From Pachypanchax playfairii (Eukaryota > Chordata > Actinopteri > Cyprinodontiformes > Aplocheilidae): a stretch of DNA of 64,000 nucleotides. The stretch is from NCBI GenBank assembly GCA_006937955.1, contig SSNP01000133.1, positions 208,839 to 272,838 on the forward strand, read 5' to 3'. Each line of letters begins with the position of its first letter. Within the stretch, counting starts at the first letter, position 1. Of this stretch, positions 49,340 to 59,211 are shown one piece after another. A program made the translations under genes and the position numbers. Under the pieces are notes generated by a model. It saw only the letters and a program-made list of their open reading frames with translations. It was not told the DNA's origin and made no database searches.

Positions 49340-49560
49340 TCTAATTTGGTCACAGTAACAAACATGTTCAGATAGTGAAAAAGTTCCCTTCATCATTTGT
49401 AAAAAACAAACAAAACAACAACTACAAAATAAGGCAAATGAAAACTGTGTTCAAAAACATTCACAGTCAAACGTTTGTTTCTCTCGTGCTCATTGTGTTT
49501 CGAGTGCAAACATCAGTAAAAAAGAGCGGAATTTTAAGTATTATTGTTATATTTTACGTC
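49340..49560. repeat. Diverged direct-repeat copy A (matches 58430-58620)
   Basis: Shares ordered blocks with 58430-58620 in the same orientation: CACAGTAACAAACA, then TTCAG and GTGAAA, then ATTTGTAAAAAA, then CAAACATTC-like blocks, then AGTGCAAA, AT and AGTAAA. I estimate about 70% similarity by eye. The other copy lies in the probable slain1 3' UTR, so this may be an old duplicate of that UTR or a dispersed repeat. Confidence 0.45.
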
Positions 49561-49689
49561 ATTGAAACTTATCTGTGTTTGAGTTACAGACCTCTTTTAT
49601 ACTAAAAACAGAGAGTCGTTGCCCTCTAGTGGCGACAAGCGGTAACTACAGTTCTTAGAAAGTTGGTATTTTATTTACTCCACACACTT

Positions 49690-50310
49690 CCACAATCAAG
49701 TCCTAATTAACAGCTGATGACCTCCATCTTGCAAAAAGTGAGCATGTACAAAGCCTCGGGCATTGTACATGCAGCGTGCTTAAAGGCTGTGCTGCACAGC
49801 TGAGTGCGGTCTTCCCCAGAGTGTTTCAGCTTTTTCTGGACTTTGGTTGTGTTCCCAGGATATGGAAGGAATCCTCAATAAATCCCATGCCAAAGTCACA
49901 TAAGACTTCAGACCTGTGGCACTCAAAGCAATACTCTACAAATGCATGGAGAGCGTTGTGTGGGATTTTATGTCACACACAGGAAAGCTGCTCTTCTCCA
50001 ACTTGCCTACAAGGCAAAATGAGAGGTGGAAGATGCGAGCTTGACTCTTTTAAACACCGTTGCAACATACCGGGACATGGACTCTGCAACACCACACACT
50101 CAGATTTTATTTATGGACTTTTCCTCTGCTTGATGATATGGCCCTGGTGGCCCACATTGACAGAGGCTTTAACTCAGTTTCAAGAAGTGATAGATGAGCT
50201 GCTGAGACATTTAATGAAAAAACACTTGAGTAAAATGCAAACTGACCATTCTTGCCAGAGTTAAATGTCTCAAAGACAAAAGAGTTGTGCTGTGTGGGGA
50301 GAGACGGCTC
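49690..50310 (+). pseudogene. Non-LTR retrotransposon reverse-transcriptase relic
   Basis: Read across three frames, the segment follows a fish LINE reverse transcriptase: LKGCAAQLSAVFPRVFQLFL, VPRIWKESSINPMPK, then RPVALKAILYKCMERVV, a QFAYxAKRGVEDA-like block, FMDFSSA, and LNVSKTKEL. Frameshifts and stops occur throughout. The part with the catalytic Tyr-Ala-Asp-Asp is damaged: only a DDMALVAHID-like string survives, close after FMDFSSA, so an internal deletion is likely. It is not functional. Confidence 0.65.
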
Positions 50311-50350
50311 ACTATAATGGCCTATTCACAGTATTAGGCAACCTGTAATG

Positions 50351-50530
50351 CTATTGGCTGATAGACGTAAACAAAATGCCAACATAGCTGTCAAAATGTA
50401 CAATTTTATTATACTTTACTTCAAATATAATTGTACAGGAAATACTGTACTTTCATTCTGCACCCCTCTAACTGCCCCATGGAGGTATTATGTTTTAATA
50501 TATCCTATGAAAATATTCCAAATTGCACCT
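50351..50530 (+). repeat. Left arm of a long inverted repeat
   Basis: About 180 bp beginning CTATTGGCTG. It matches the reverse complement of 52325-52512 in order: CTATTGGCTG, GTAAACAAAATGCCAAC, TTTCATTCT, CACCCCTCTAAC, CCATGGAGG and a TATGAAAA-ATTCCA block. Similarity looks like 70-80% by eye. Confidence 0.6.
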
Positions 50531-50981
50531 TAAAAATCTGTTTCACTGTGTCTTCGCTATTCTTTTAATATTATTTCTTTCCATAATTACTTCATAGACA
50601 GACAGACTAACACACGCCTAACAAAGGTATGTTTTTTTTCAAGCGGATCTCAAAAACACGCCTCGAATTCTGCATTTGAACATCATGCAGGAGGATCTGA
50701 TTGATCAGGCTACTCGAACACGTGGGAGGGGCGTCCATCATCCGACTGTCCACACGTGCGGCTGAGCAACACATCGTTAGTCAGGTAAAATTAACCCGTC
50801 TCACGACGGTCTAAAACCAGCTAGTTCCTTGTTAGTGGGTGAACAATTGGAAGACATGGAAGGATCTAAAAGCGACGAAAGTACCTGACGCCAAAACGTA
50901 TGAGTTCGCTCGGGGCTCGCCTCCCTGCTGCATCGGCTAAGTAAAAAAAAACATATGACGGAAAAGTAAACAGTTGTTTGA

Positions 50982-50999
50982 GGGGGGGGGGGGGGGGGG
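50982..50999 (+). repeat. Run of 18 G
   Basis: An uninterrupted G18 tract lies between the inverted-repeat arms. It could form G-quadruplex structures, and such runs are often miscounted in assemblies. Confidence 0.8.
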
Positions 51000-51179
51000 T
51001 TGTATCAGGGGGAAACTCAAAAACACGCCATACTGTGGTAAAGCGTTTTTTTTAGCATCACGGAGTCCCAATTAATTGGGTAGAATAAAGAAAGTTGTAT
51101 CAATAAATTAAGCTATGTTCAAGATGGAAAAACAGGAAGTGGCTGGATAAAGTTTCCATTTAAGAAAATAAATAACCAC

Positions 51180-51890
51180 AGATGAGTTCATATCATCAAA
51201 CGAAATCACAGCTTCATGATGCCACAACAACAGCTGAGGTCAGTGAGGATGATGAGGAAACTAATTCTGATGAGAAAATTATTTAAATTGTCTTAGGTAT
51301 GATATCGGTGTATTCAGTGGTATTACTGGTGTGGGTGTGTCAAAGGACTAGACGGTAGACCTTGTCATTATAATATTTTGTGTGTTTTACATGGATGATG
51401 ATGAGGATGCTGGGAGGACTGAGGGAGATGATCATGGTGAAAATGCTGGGGAAATGGAACAAGCCAAATCTCATTCTAGACTGCTGCAGTAAGCATTAAA
51501 CACAATATAGTATTTACTGAATCATGTTTTGCCTTTTTCAATATTGATTTGTTAATCAGTGGGTTCATTTTTGCCAAAACCACCAAAGGTTAATTCTACC
51601 AAATGCAACCCAGGGGACAAGTCTAATAAGATCTATCAGTCACCACAATCAGAACTGGAGAGCTCACGATCCAGATCTCTAGATTTTGGGTTAATACTCA
51701 AGACCCCCAGGATTTCAGAGACGAGTATTCTGACTGCTGACAGACATCCGGGCCAAACTGAAGAGGGACAAGAGCCCCAAACCCCCTGATTCACAGTTCC
51801 ACCTGCCCACAGTCAACAGCAGGAGGGAACTGAAGGCACTGGATAAGAAACTCCAACAAGATGAAAAGCAAAAGCAGTTGATGGTCAGTA
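51180..51890 (+). pseudogene. Fragments of a DUF4806-like protein gene
   Basis: Separate short stretches read like exons of one protein family. At 51190-51286 an acidic block reads SEDDEETNSDEKII. At 51788-51888 a block reads SQFHLPTVNSRRELKALDKK then LQQDEKQKQLM, followed by a possible donor (ATG|GTCAGT). The second block resembles the start of the DUF4806 domain (LP-x-x-T-x-x-x-L-x-x-L-x-x-K-L) as I remember it. No continuous ORF, no start and no clear splice chain were found, so I call it a relic. The family call is from memory. Confidence 0.3.
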
Positions 51891-52324
51891 TGTGACTGGG
51901 ATGAACTTGAAACAGTAATACAGTGTTTTTATTTTGTGGAGCAGTTAAATTTTACTGAGAAACAATGATGTACTTATCTGATTTCTTAGGATTGAGGGTG
52001 GTGAATTAGAAGATAATGTGAAGAATGTAATGAAAAGATGAACAGAATAAAAAACAAAACAATGTCTATTGAGAATTCATGGTCAAAACTTAAACAAAAT
52101 GCTAATTGAAATGTTTTTTGTTAAATGTAAAATGATTTTAATTTTTTGTTTTATCCTTGCTCACCAATAAGTTAATGGCCATGCACAACATGGATGGAAA
52201 TGCAGTCACGGCTAGTGAAATATTTTTTGGGTGGGGCTGCATAAATCCAATTAAATGACTGTCAAAAACGAGTTAATGTAAACCCAACATAAAAAACAAC
52301 ATTTTCAACTTCAGTTAATGATGT

Positions 52325-52512
52325 AAAGGTACAGTATGGAATGTTTTCATAAAAAGCAATATTTTTGACAAAATAATGCCTCCATGGTTAGAGGGGTGTA
52401 GAATGAAAATACAGCATTTTCTTTCGAAAATATTGTTTGAAATAAAATTTAATAAAATATTTATTCTGATGGGCACAACGTTGGCATTTTGTTTACATCT
52501 AACAGCCAATAG
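52325..52512 (-). repeat. Right arm of the long inverted repeat
   Basis: Inverted partner of 50351-50530; outer end AGCCAATAG at 52504-52512. The two arms enclose about 1.8 kb that includes the G18 run and the DUF4806-like fragments. Confidence 0.6.
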
Positions 52513-52765
52513 CTGGTGGTTGAAGTCAAGGGAAATCTGTTGCGGGTTCAGCTGGATGACACACCTGGGAGGATTCTGTGGCTGGTTGGAGAAGTGAGGC
52601 ATGCAGGATGGTGTGAGGAGGAAAGAGGAGAAGATCTTGCAGGAAGTTTGTTTGCTCGAGAAGAGCCGGGGCAGATATGTGAGCTCGTTGCCATGGACTA
52701 AATCGATGACTGAGCTATAGGTAGGAATTCTCCCCATGAAAAAGGTCCAAGACAATATTCAGAAA

Positions 52766-54830
52766 CCTGCTGGAATACTGTAGCTTAGTTGGTTAGACAA
52801 GAAGCTGTAGATTCCAATTTTGTGGGTTCAATCCTGTTTTTTAAGTGCAATATGCAAAATGAAAAGATAAATACAAGCGAAAATATCTGTCAGTGTCTGT
52901 TGGATTGTCTCAGTGCGGTAGACAAGTAGCTGTAAAGTCCATTGTTGTGACATCAAACCTGGTTGCAAAATGTTTGTCTTTATTAAGTGCAAAAAAAGCA
53001 AAATGAAATGTTACATACAAGCGAAAAAAATTTGTAGGAGCCTTCTGGAGTAGCTCAGTGGGGTAGACAAGTAGCTGTAGTTTCCAACGTTGTGTGTTCA
53101 AATCTGGTTGCAGAATGTTTGTCTTTATTAAGTGCAAAAAAAGCAAAATGAAACGTTAAATACGAGCAAAAAAAGGTTGTAGGAGCCTTCTGGAGTAGCT
53201 CAGTGGGGTAGACAAGTAGCTGTAGATTCCAATGTTGTGGGTTCAAACCTGTTTTTTAAGTGCAATATGCAAAATGAAAAGATAAATACAAGCGAAAATA
53301 TCTGTCAGTGTCTGTTGGATTGGCTCAGTGGTTTAGACAAGTAGCTGTAGAGTCCATTGTTGTGACGTCAAACCTGGTTGCAGAATGTTTGCCTTTATTA
53401 AGTGCAAAAAAAGCTAAATGAAACGTTAAATACAAGCGAAAAAAGTTAGTAGGAGCCTTCTGGAATAGCTCAGTGGGGTAGACAAGTAGCTGTAGTTTCT
53501 AACGTTGTGTGTTCAAATCTGGTTGCAGAATATTTGTCTTTATTAAGTGCAAAAAAAGCTAAATGAAACGTTAAATACAAGCGAAAAAAGTTTGTAGGAG
53601 CCTTCTGGAGTAGCTCAGTGGGGTAGACAAGTAGCTGTAGTTTCCAATGTTGTTTGTTCAAACCTGGTTGCAAAATGTTTGTCTTTATTAAGTGCAAAAA
53701 AAGCAAAATGAAACGTTAAATACAAGCGAAAAAGATTTGTAGGAGCCTTCTGGAATAGCTCAGTGGGGTAGACAAGTAGCTGTAGTTTCCAATGTTGTGG
53801 GTTCAAACCTGTTTTTTAAGTGCAATATGCAAAATGAAAAGATAAATACAAGCGAAAATATCTGTCAGTGTCTGTTGGATTGGCTCAGTGGTTTAGACAA
53901 GTAGCTGTAGAGTCCATTGTTGTGACGTCAAACCTGGTTGCAGAATGTTTGCCTTTATTAAGTGCAAAAAAAGCTAAATGAAACGTTAAATACAAGCGAA
54001 AAAAGTTAGTAGGAGCCTTCTGGAATAGCTCAGTGGGGTAGACAAGTAGCTGTAGTTTCTAACGTTGTGTGTTCAAATCTGGTTGCAGAATATTTGTCTT
54101 TATTAAGTGCAAAAAAAGCTAAATGAAACGTTAAATACAAGCGAAAAAAGTTTGTAGGAGCCTTCTGGAATAGCTCAGTGGGGTAGACAAGTAGCTGTAG
54201 TTTCCAATGTTGTGTGTTCAAACCTGGTTGCAAAATGTTTGTCTTTATTAAGTGCAAAAAAAAGCAAAATGAAACATTAAATACGAGCAAAAAAAGTTTG
54301 TAGGAGCCTTCTGGAGTAGCTCAGTGGGGCAGACAAGTAGCTGTAGTTTCCAACGTTGTGTGTTCAAACCTGGTTGCAAAATGTTTGTCTTTTTTAAGTG
54401 CAAAAAAAAGCAAAATGAAACATTAAATACAACCGAAAAAGCTTTGTTGGAGCCTTCTGGAATAGCTCAGTGGGGCAGACAAGTAGCTGTAGATTCCAAC
54501 ATTGTGGGTTCAAACGCTCATCCATACTGCCTTTTAAAAGTCCTAAAAGGCAAAACAAAAAGATAAATATGACCGAAAACATTCTGTAATTGTGAAGGGT
54601 GCTGATAGCGCAGTGGGTTAGACAAGTGGCTGTAGAGTCCAATGTTGTCGGTTCAAACCTTATCTTTAACAGACTTTCTTCTTAAGTGCAAAATGCTAAA
54701 TTGAAAGATAAATATGACCTAAAAAATTATCTAAGTGTGAAAGGTGCTGGTAGCGCAGTGGGATTGCTTGCGGCCACGTCATATCAGTGGTTCAGCAAGT
54801 GGGTTCAAATCCGGCTTGTGGCAGCAACCA
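52766..54830 (+). repeat. Tandem array of about 15 tRNA-like SINE units
   Basis: Fifteen copies of a tRNA-like head (TAGCTCAGTGGGGTAGACAA, a box A match, and GTTCAAACC, a box B-like match) repeat head to tail. Box A starts at 52781, 52906, 53051, 53196, 53321, 53466, 53611, 53756, 53881, 54026, 54171, 54317, 54463, 54606 and 54751. Spacings are 125 bp (three times) or 143-146 bp (eleven times). Each head is followed by an A/T-rich tail containing AAGTGCAAAA. The anticodon arm does not fold properly, so these are not working tRNA genes. The last unit (54751) is the most divergent. Confidence 0.85.
53241..54169 (+). repeat. Higher-order 560-bp duplication inside the array
   Basis: 53241-53609 and 53801-54169 are identical over 369 bp as far as I can compare by eye, at an offset of exactly 560 bp. 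The match continues with only a few differences on both sides. Four monomers (one short, three long) make up the unit. Confidence 0.85.
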
Positions 54831-55080
54831 GTACCTGGATCACCCAGACTGTGGACAGTGGGGGAGGAGGGGGCAGTGTCCCCTCCTGGGGTGATGGATA
54901 GATGAAAAGGAGGGGTTATGCAACTCAGAACTAGACCTGGCTGACCTGTTAGTAAGGTGTAGCAGGACTCCGTCCCTCCGGTCATTCAGAGACCTGCGAC
55001 ACACAACGCAGTCACATTAGAAACGTCACAGCAGCCAGAAGCAACGTCACAAAACGCTGATTTCCCATACACCATAGAAG

Positions 55081-55108
55081 AACCCTAACCCTAACCCTAA
55101 CCCTAACC
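55081..55108 (-). repeat. Interstitial telomere-like block
   Basis: Four full CCCTAA units plus partial flanks, that is (TTAGGG)n on the minus strand. It is too short for a telomere end; it marks an interstitial insertion or an expanded tail. Confidence 0.85.
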
Positions 55109-55588
55109 AGCATGCCTCAGTGGGTCTCTGAGAAGCAGAAGAAACACAGAGTCAGTCTCCTGTCAGAAGGACAAACTAATACTAATGCATTTTGAGAGTT
55201 AACTTAAAAAAGAAAGAAAACAGTATTTCAGACAACAGAGCAACTACTACAAAAACAAAAGAAATGAAGACTAGACAATTCATACTGAATGCTGAAAATA
55301 GACATATCCAACCCTGAAGAAAGGAAGAAGCTGGACTTACGACATGGGACAACTTACAGTTTAAATGTGTGTCAGATCAGTTTGTTTCAATACATTTTCA
55401 TGCAAACTTGTTAAATTCTGTACTTTCTGGTCTAAAAAATCTTATTCCTTATTGTGAGTATTCCGCATTGAATTGTGGAGAGGAAGTGTCTGACTTAATT
55501 ACAATTATTCGCATGCATTACAGTAAAAGAGCATGTTTCAAGCCAATGGTTTGTACTGCAGCTTAGAATGGGACCTGTCCCTTCATGG

Positions 55589-56303
55589 TACACTTTATTG
55601 CCAAAAGTATTCGCATACAAGTACTCATACTATGAACTGAAGTGCCATCCCATTCCTAACCCATAGAGTTCAATATGATGTCGATGATATGTGTTTATAG
55701 GGATTTTTGACCACTGGTGCACAGTCATGTTGGAAGAGGAAGGGGCCCGCTCCAAACTGTTCCCACAAGGTTGGGAGCATGGAATTGTCCAAAATGCTTT
55801 GGTATCCTGAAGCATTCAAAGTTCCTTTCAGTGGAACTAAGGGGCCAAGCCCAGCTCCTGAAAAACAACCCCACACCATAATTCCTCCTCCACCAAATTT
55901 CACAGTCGGCACAATGCAGTCTGAAATGTACCGTTCTCCTGGCAACCTCCAAACCCAGACTCGTCCATCAGATTGCCAAATGGAAAAGCGTGTCACATGA
56001 AGTTTGTAGCTCTGTAGCAATTGACTGTGCAGAAAGTCAGCAACCTTTTTGCACTATGCGCTTCAGCATCCGCTGACCCCTCTCCGTTACTTTACGTCGC
56101 CTACCACTTCGTGGCTGAGTTGCTGTTGTTCCCAAACGCTTCCATTTTGTTATAATAGAGCTGACGGTTGACTGTGGAATATTTAGGAGCGAGGAAATTT
56201 CACGACTGCATTTGTTGCACAGGTGGCATCCTGTGACAGTTCCACGCTCGAATTCATTGAGCTCCTGAGAGCGGCCCATTCTTTCACAAATGTCTTGCTT
56301 CAC
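55589..56303 (-). pseudogene. Tc1/mariner transposase relic with internal deletions
   Basis: On the minus strand, 56303-56037 encodes the N-terminal paired-type helix-turn-helix (MGRSQELNEFERGTVTG, then STVSSIITKWKRLGTTA and PRSGRRRK), ending at a stop. From 56020 on another frame gives the catalytic core from RFSIWQSDGRVWVWRLPGER to GGGGIMVWGCFSGAGLGPLV and FQHDCAPV. The sequence around WSDES, with the first catalytic Asp, is gone. After CAPV a second deletion joins to WSKIPINT near the C-terminus, removing the catalytic Glu region. The 3' inverted-repeat end (CTTTATTGCCAAAAGTATTC) is at 55593-55612 next to a TA. No matching 5' end was found. The element cannot transpose itself. Confidence 0.85.
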
Positions 56304-56904
56304 GTCATTTTAACGCGACAATGCTGGTGTCGGATGTTGTTTAATGCTCTTTCCTTCGTTCTGATAGATTCTTCTTCTCATTCTGAGCTGTATTGTGACG
56401 TCAGTGGTTGTAGTCTACTACGTGTCTTCGCACAAAATATAAAATAACTGTCGAAAATGATCGCTTTGTCGGCATCAAACCTTGCCTTTACAATTCACGG
56501 ACATCATATGTTCGATCCATGGTGCATTTCAATCTGGATCAGAAAATAACTTTTTTGGCTCCATTGACTTCCATTCAATATTCTTTCGTCCAGGGGACCC
56601 ATGGACCGAAGCAGAAGGGCGTGACTTAGGCTCCCCATTGTAATGGTATTTTGATTAGCTCGTGCAAAGGCATGTTTCAGAGAGGTGCCCAAGGCTAAAA
56701 AGATGTTTTCACATAATCACAAACACAAAAATGAACTCTGATAACGGGCTGTATCCACTTCCTGTTCAAACTCACTCACTACTGAGCGTATATCCCATAA
56801 CGACCTGTTCATCTGTGTGGCAGCAGGTGTGTGACTTTTCTGTGACCTCTGTGTATAACTTACCTGCAATGGAACATTGTTGGAGTTGTGGGTTTGTCCT
56901 CTCG
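56304..56904. other. Intergenic DNA, nothing recognised
   Basis: Short ORFs only, with no motif. The expected outer inverted repeat of the Tc1 relic is not present in this stretch. Confidence 0.4.
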
Positions 56905-56980
56905 ATGGAGTGACAACTGGAGACAGACTCCCCGCGACCCTGAACAGGAAGAATCAGGTTCAGAAAATTGATTGATGGAT
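56905..56980 (+). repeat. Teleost SINE/LINE tail (CCCCGCGACCCTGAACAGGA type)
   Basis: The string CCCCGCGACCCTGAACAGGA, then a CAGAAAATTGATTGATGGAT end, is the widespread fish repeat tail (CCGCGACCCTGAACAGGATAA then AGAAAATGGATGGATGG). Nothing of the body of the element is clear upstream. Confidence 0.7.
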
Positions 56981-57919
56981 CTCGAAACGACAAATACGTA
57001 CATGGCTCGGATCTATCTAAATATCGGAGCTTCCTTACCTCGGTAACTTCACAACATCCTGTTCGATTTTATCGTAGGTTCATCTTGGTATTTCAACTCA
57101 AGCTAATCACAAGATTAAACTTTCTAACTGTCATACGATACAGGGGGAATAAAGCGTAGAAAACAAACTTGGACGGTAAATACCTTCATGGGACACGTTA
57201 GCAAAACAGAGCTACCGCAAATGTTTTGTTTTTATCCATGATGCTTTGCGAATGAAACGTTTAAAAACATGGGAGGAGCTAAGACCTGTTGACGTACTCA
57301 CGTTAGGAAACGTATTTTATTGTAGTTTTTTCGTTTAATGTATTTATTAACACATTTAGTTTTGATAATGTACAACATTTTATTTTTTTGGTCCGAAAAG
57401 ATATCAAACTCCGGTCGCATTAAAAAAAATGAACGGAGCTGCGTACGGAAGCCGAGACCGCAATACCGTAACATTTCAGACTAAAATAACTTTCGAATCT
57501 AACAGTTTTAACATCCCTGCTCCAGCTTACCTTGAAGAAAATATGCTTTGAATGATAACCTGTTATGTTCAGTAGAATACATTTTACAATTATTACTTTA
57601 TATTTTTATGTGAACACGTTACATCTAGCTATAAACTAGTTTAACAAGCTTCTATAGCCTGACTAATAGTAACTCATTGATTAAAAAGACAATTTCAATA
57701 AAACTGTATGGTCAAACACAGTATGGGGAGAACCTTCTTACTGCAAAGCAACAGTGTTACCCAGTGTGCACCGTGCAGCCCTGAAGAACCTGTGTTCCAA
57801 AAAACTCAAATGTCCTATTACATCGCAGAATGTTGAATGTCAATTCTAGAACAATATTGTCACATATTGTCAAGTGACAGTTTGATCCGCAGATTACAAT
57901 CATTCACACACTTATAGAG
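56981..57919. other. Intergenic DNA, nothing recognised
   Basis: No exon, tRNA or transposon end was recognised. AT-rich. Confidence 0.4.
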
Positions 57920-58025
57920 TCATTAGATGAACTCGAATTATTTAATGGCAGTTTTTCCAACCAAAAAATATATGTACTGGCTGCATGCAAAAACTGCCAT
58001 CAAATAATTCAAGTTCATCTAATGA
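57920..58025 (-). ncRNA. Strong 37-bp hairpin, possible small RNA precursor or palindromic MITE
   Basis: 57920-57956 pairs with 57989-58025, leaving a 32-nt loop. On the plus strand there are two mismatches, C:A and A:C. On the minus strand the same positions are G:U and U:G, so a minus-strand RNA would pair over all 37 positions. The size (106 nt) fits a pre-miRNA-like precursor, but a fully paired stem is also typical of small palindromic MITEs. No known miRNA seed was recognised. Confidence 0.45.
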
Positions 58026-59211
58026 ACAGAAGAAACGGATTCCACCAAGAGGAGCTCTGAGTTGGAACTTCATCAGAAATCTGTGATGTCTGTGATTCTC
58101 TTGAATACATTTCTGGCTTTGGAATGGCGTTCGTCTGTGTTTCTTGAGACACAGTGAGAATGTTTTCGTTACTTAAATTTATTACTTGCATTATTTAAAG
58201 GAAATTGTCTTTGTTATTTACTTGCTTAAAATCTCCATTTGTCTCAGTCTTTTCAAGCTGCTTTTTAGACAAGAACAATTAACATTGAATTATGTGTTTA
58301 TAAACCTTTAAAGATCAGATTTACATGTAACATGTTACATGTTATGTAAAAGCATTTTTAAAGAAAAAGGGGGCAATTCTAAAAACAAGCTTTTAAAATG
58401 AACACAGAATTAATGAAGTTTTATTAAAATGTTTCTCAGTCATCACAGTAACAAACATTCAGTGAAAGATTTCTCTTCAAAATTTGTAAAAAAAAAACAA
58501 AAAAAAAAAACACAAAAAGGTTCCACAGGTCCACAAACATTCCAAATCCTAAATCGTGAAAGTTGCGTGTCAAGTGCAAATATTAGTAAACAAAACAAGT
58601 GGCATTTTTACACAGTGCAATAAATGCAGCAGTTAGTGAGCACAAAGTCACGTGACAGGAAGTGATTCAGCTCTGAAAACATAGACAGATTTCCATTAAA
58701 TGTATGCACAGTGAGATTTCTACACAAATATTACTATTCTGTAAAAATGAGATTCAATGTGCCAAAATTAAGAGGGAATAATACAGCTTTAGCAGCATCA
58801 TGGTGCTTGTAACACACCTGATCAGTCAACATTTATCTAAAATCTATAAATAAAAACATTTAATAAAAACTGGCAGCCCTGTTTGCTGGTTTATATCACC
58901 AGTAACTAACATCCAGCTGGTTTATTGCACAGCAGTGAACAGCTCACTTTTTGGCACGTAAACACACCGATCGTGAGGCCGTCGTCACACACAGATTTTA
59001 ATAAAAATGTACCCGCCTTCTCCGAAGAAATTCTGCATAGAATCTAAGAGGCTGTTTCGAGTGACGAGTGCGTCAAATTTTTCTATGCAGGATCTCAGGT
59101 TTGAAGATCGTCTCAGTCTCATCTCTTGGACATTTCAGAGTCTTCGGCTTGATGATGATAAACCCCAACCAGTGGGGTTTTACTGCTCGTGTGCACCTGA
59201 AGTATCTATCG
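58026..59211 (-). other. slain1: Probable slain1 3' UTR and downstream DNA
   Basis: Non-coding after the slain1 stop codon. A minus-strand AATAAA at 58420-58425 is a good end for the transcript. The diverged direct-repeat copy B (58430-58620) lies just upstream of it. Long A-runs occur near 58490-58512. Confidence 0.45.
58430..58620. repeat. Diverged direct-repeat copy B (matches 49340-49560)
   Basis: Partner of the segment at 49340-49560, same orientation, about 9.1 kb apart. Shared blocks are listed there. Together they bracket the repeat-rich island. Confidence 0.45.

Noticed and set aside
52910..54642. Repeated minus-strand ORFs of about 80 codons containing LQLLVYPTELLQKAPT
   Set aside because: They are the same tandem SINE unit read backwards; the repeat of the frame follows from the 145-bp period, not from coding.
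52766..54830. Fifteen functional tRNA genes
   Set aside because: Only the box A and box B-like parts match. The anticodon arm and acceptor stem do not pair, and the T arm varies.
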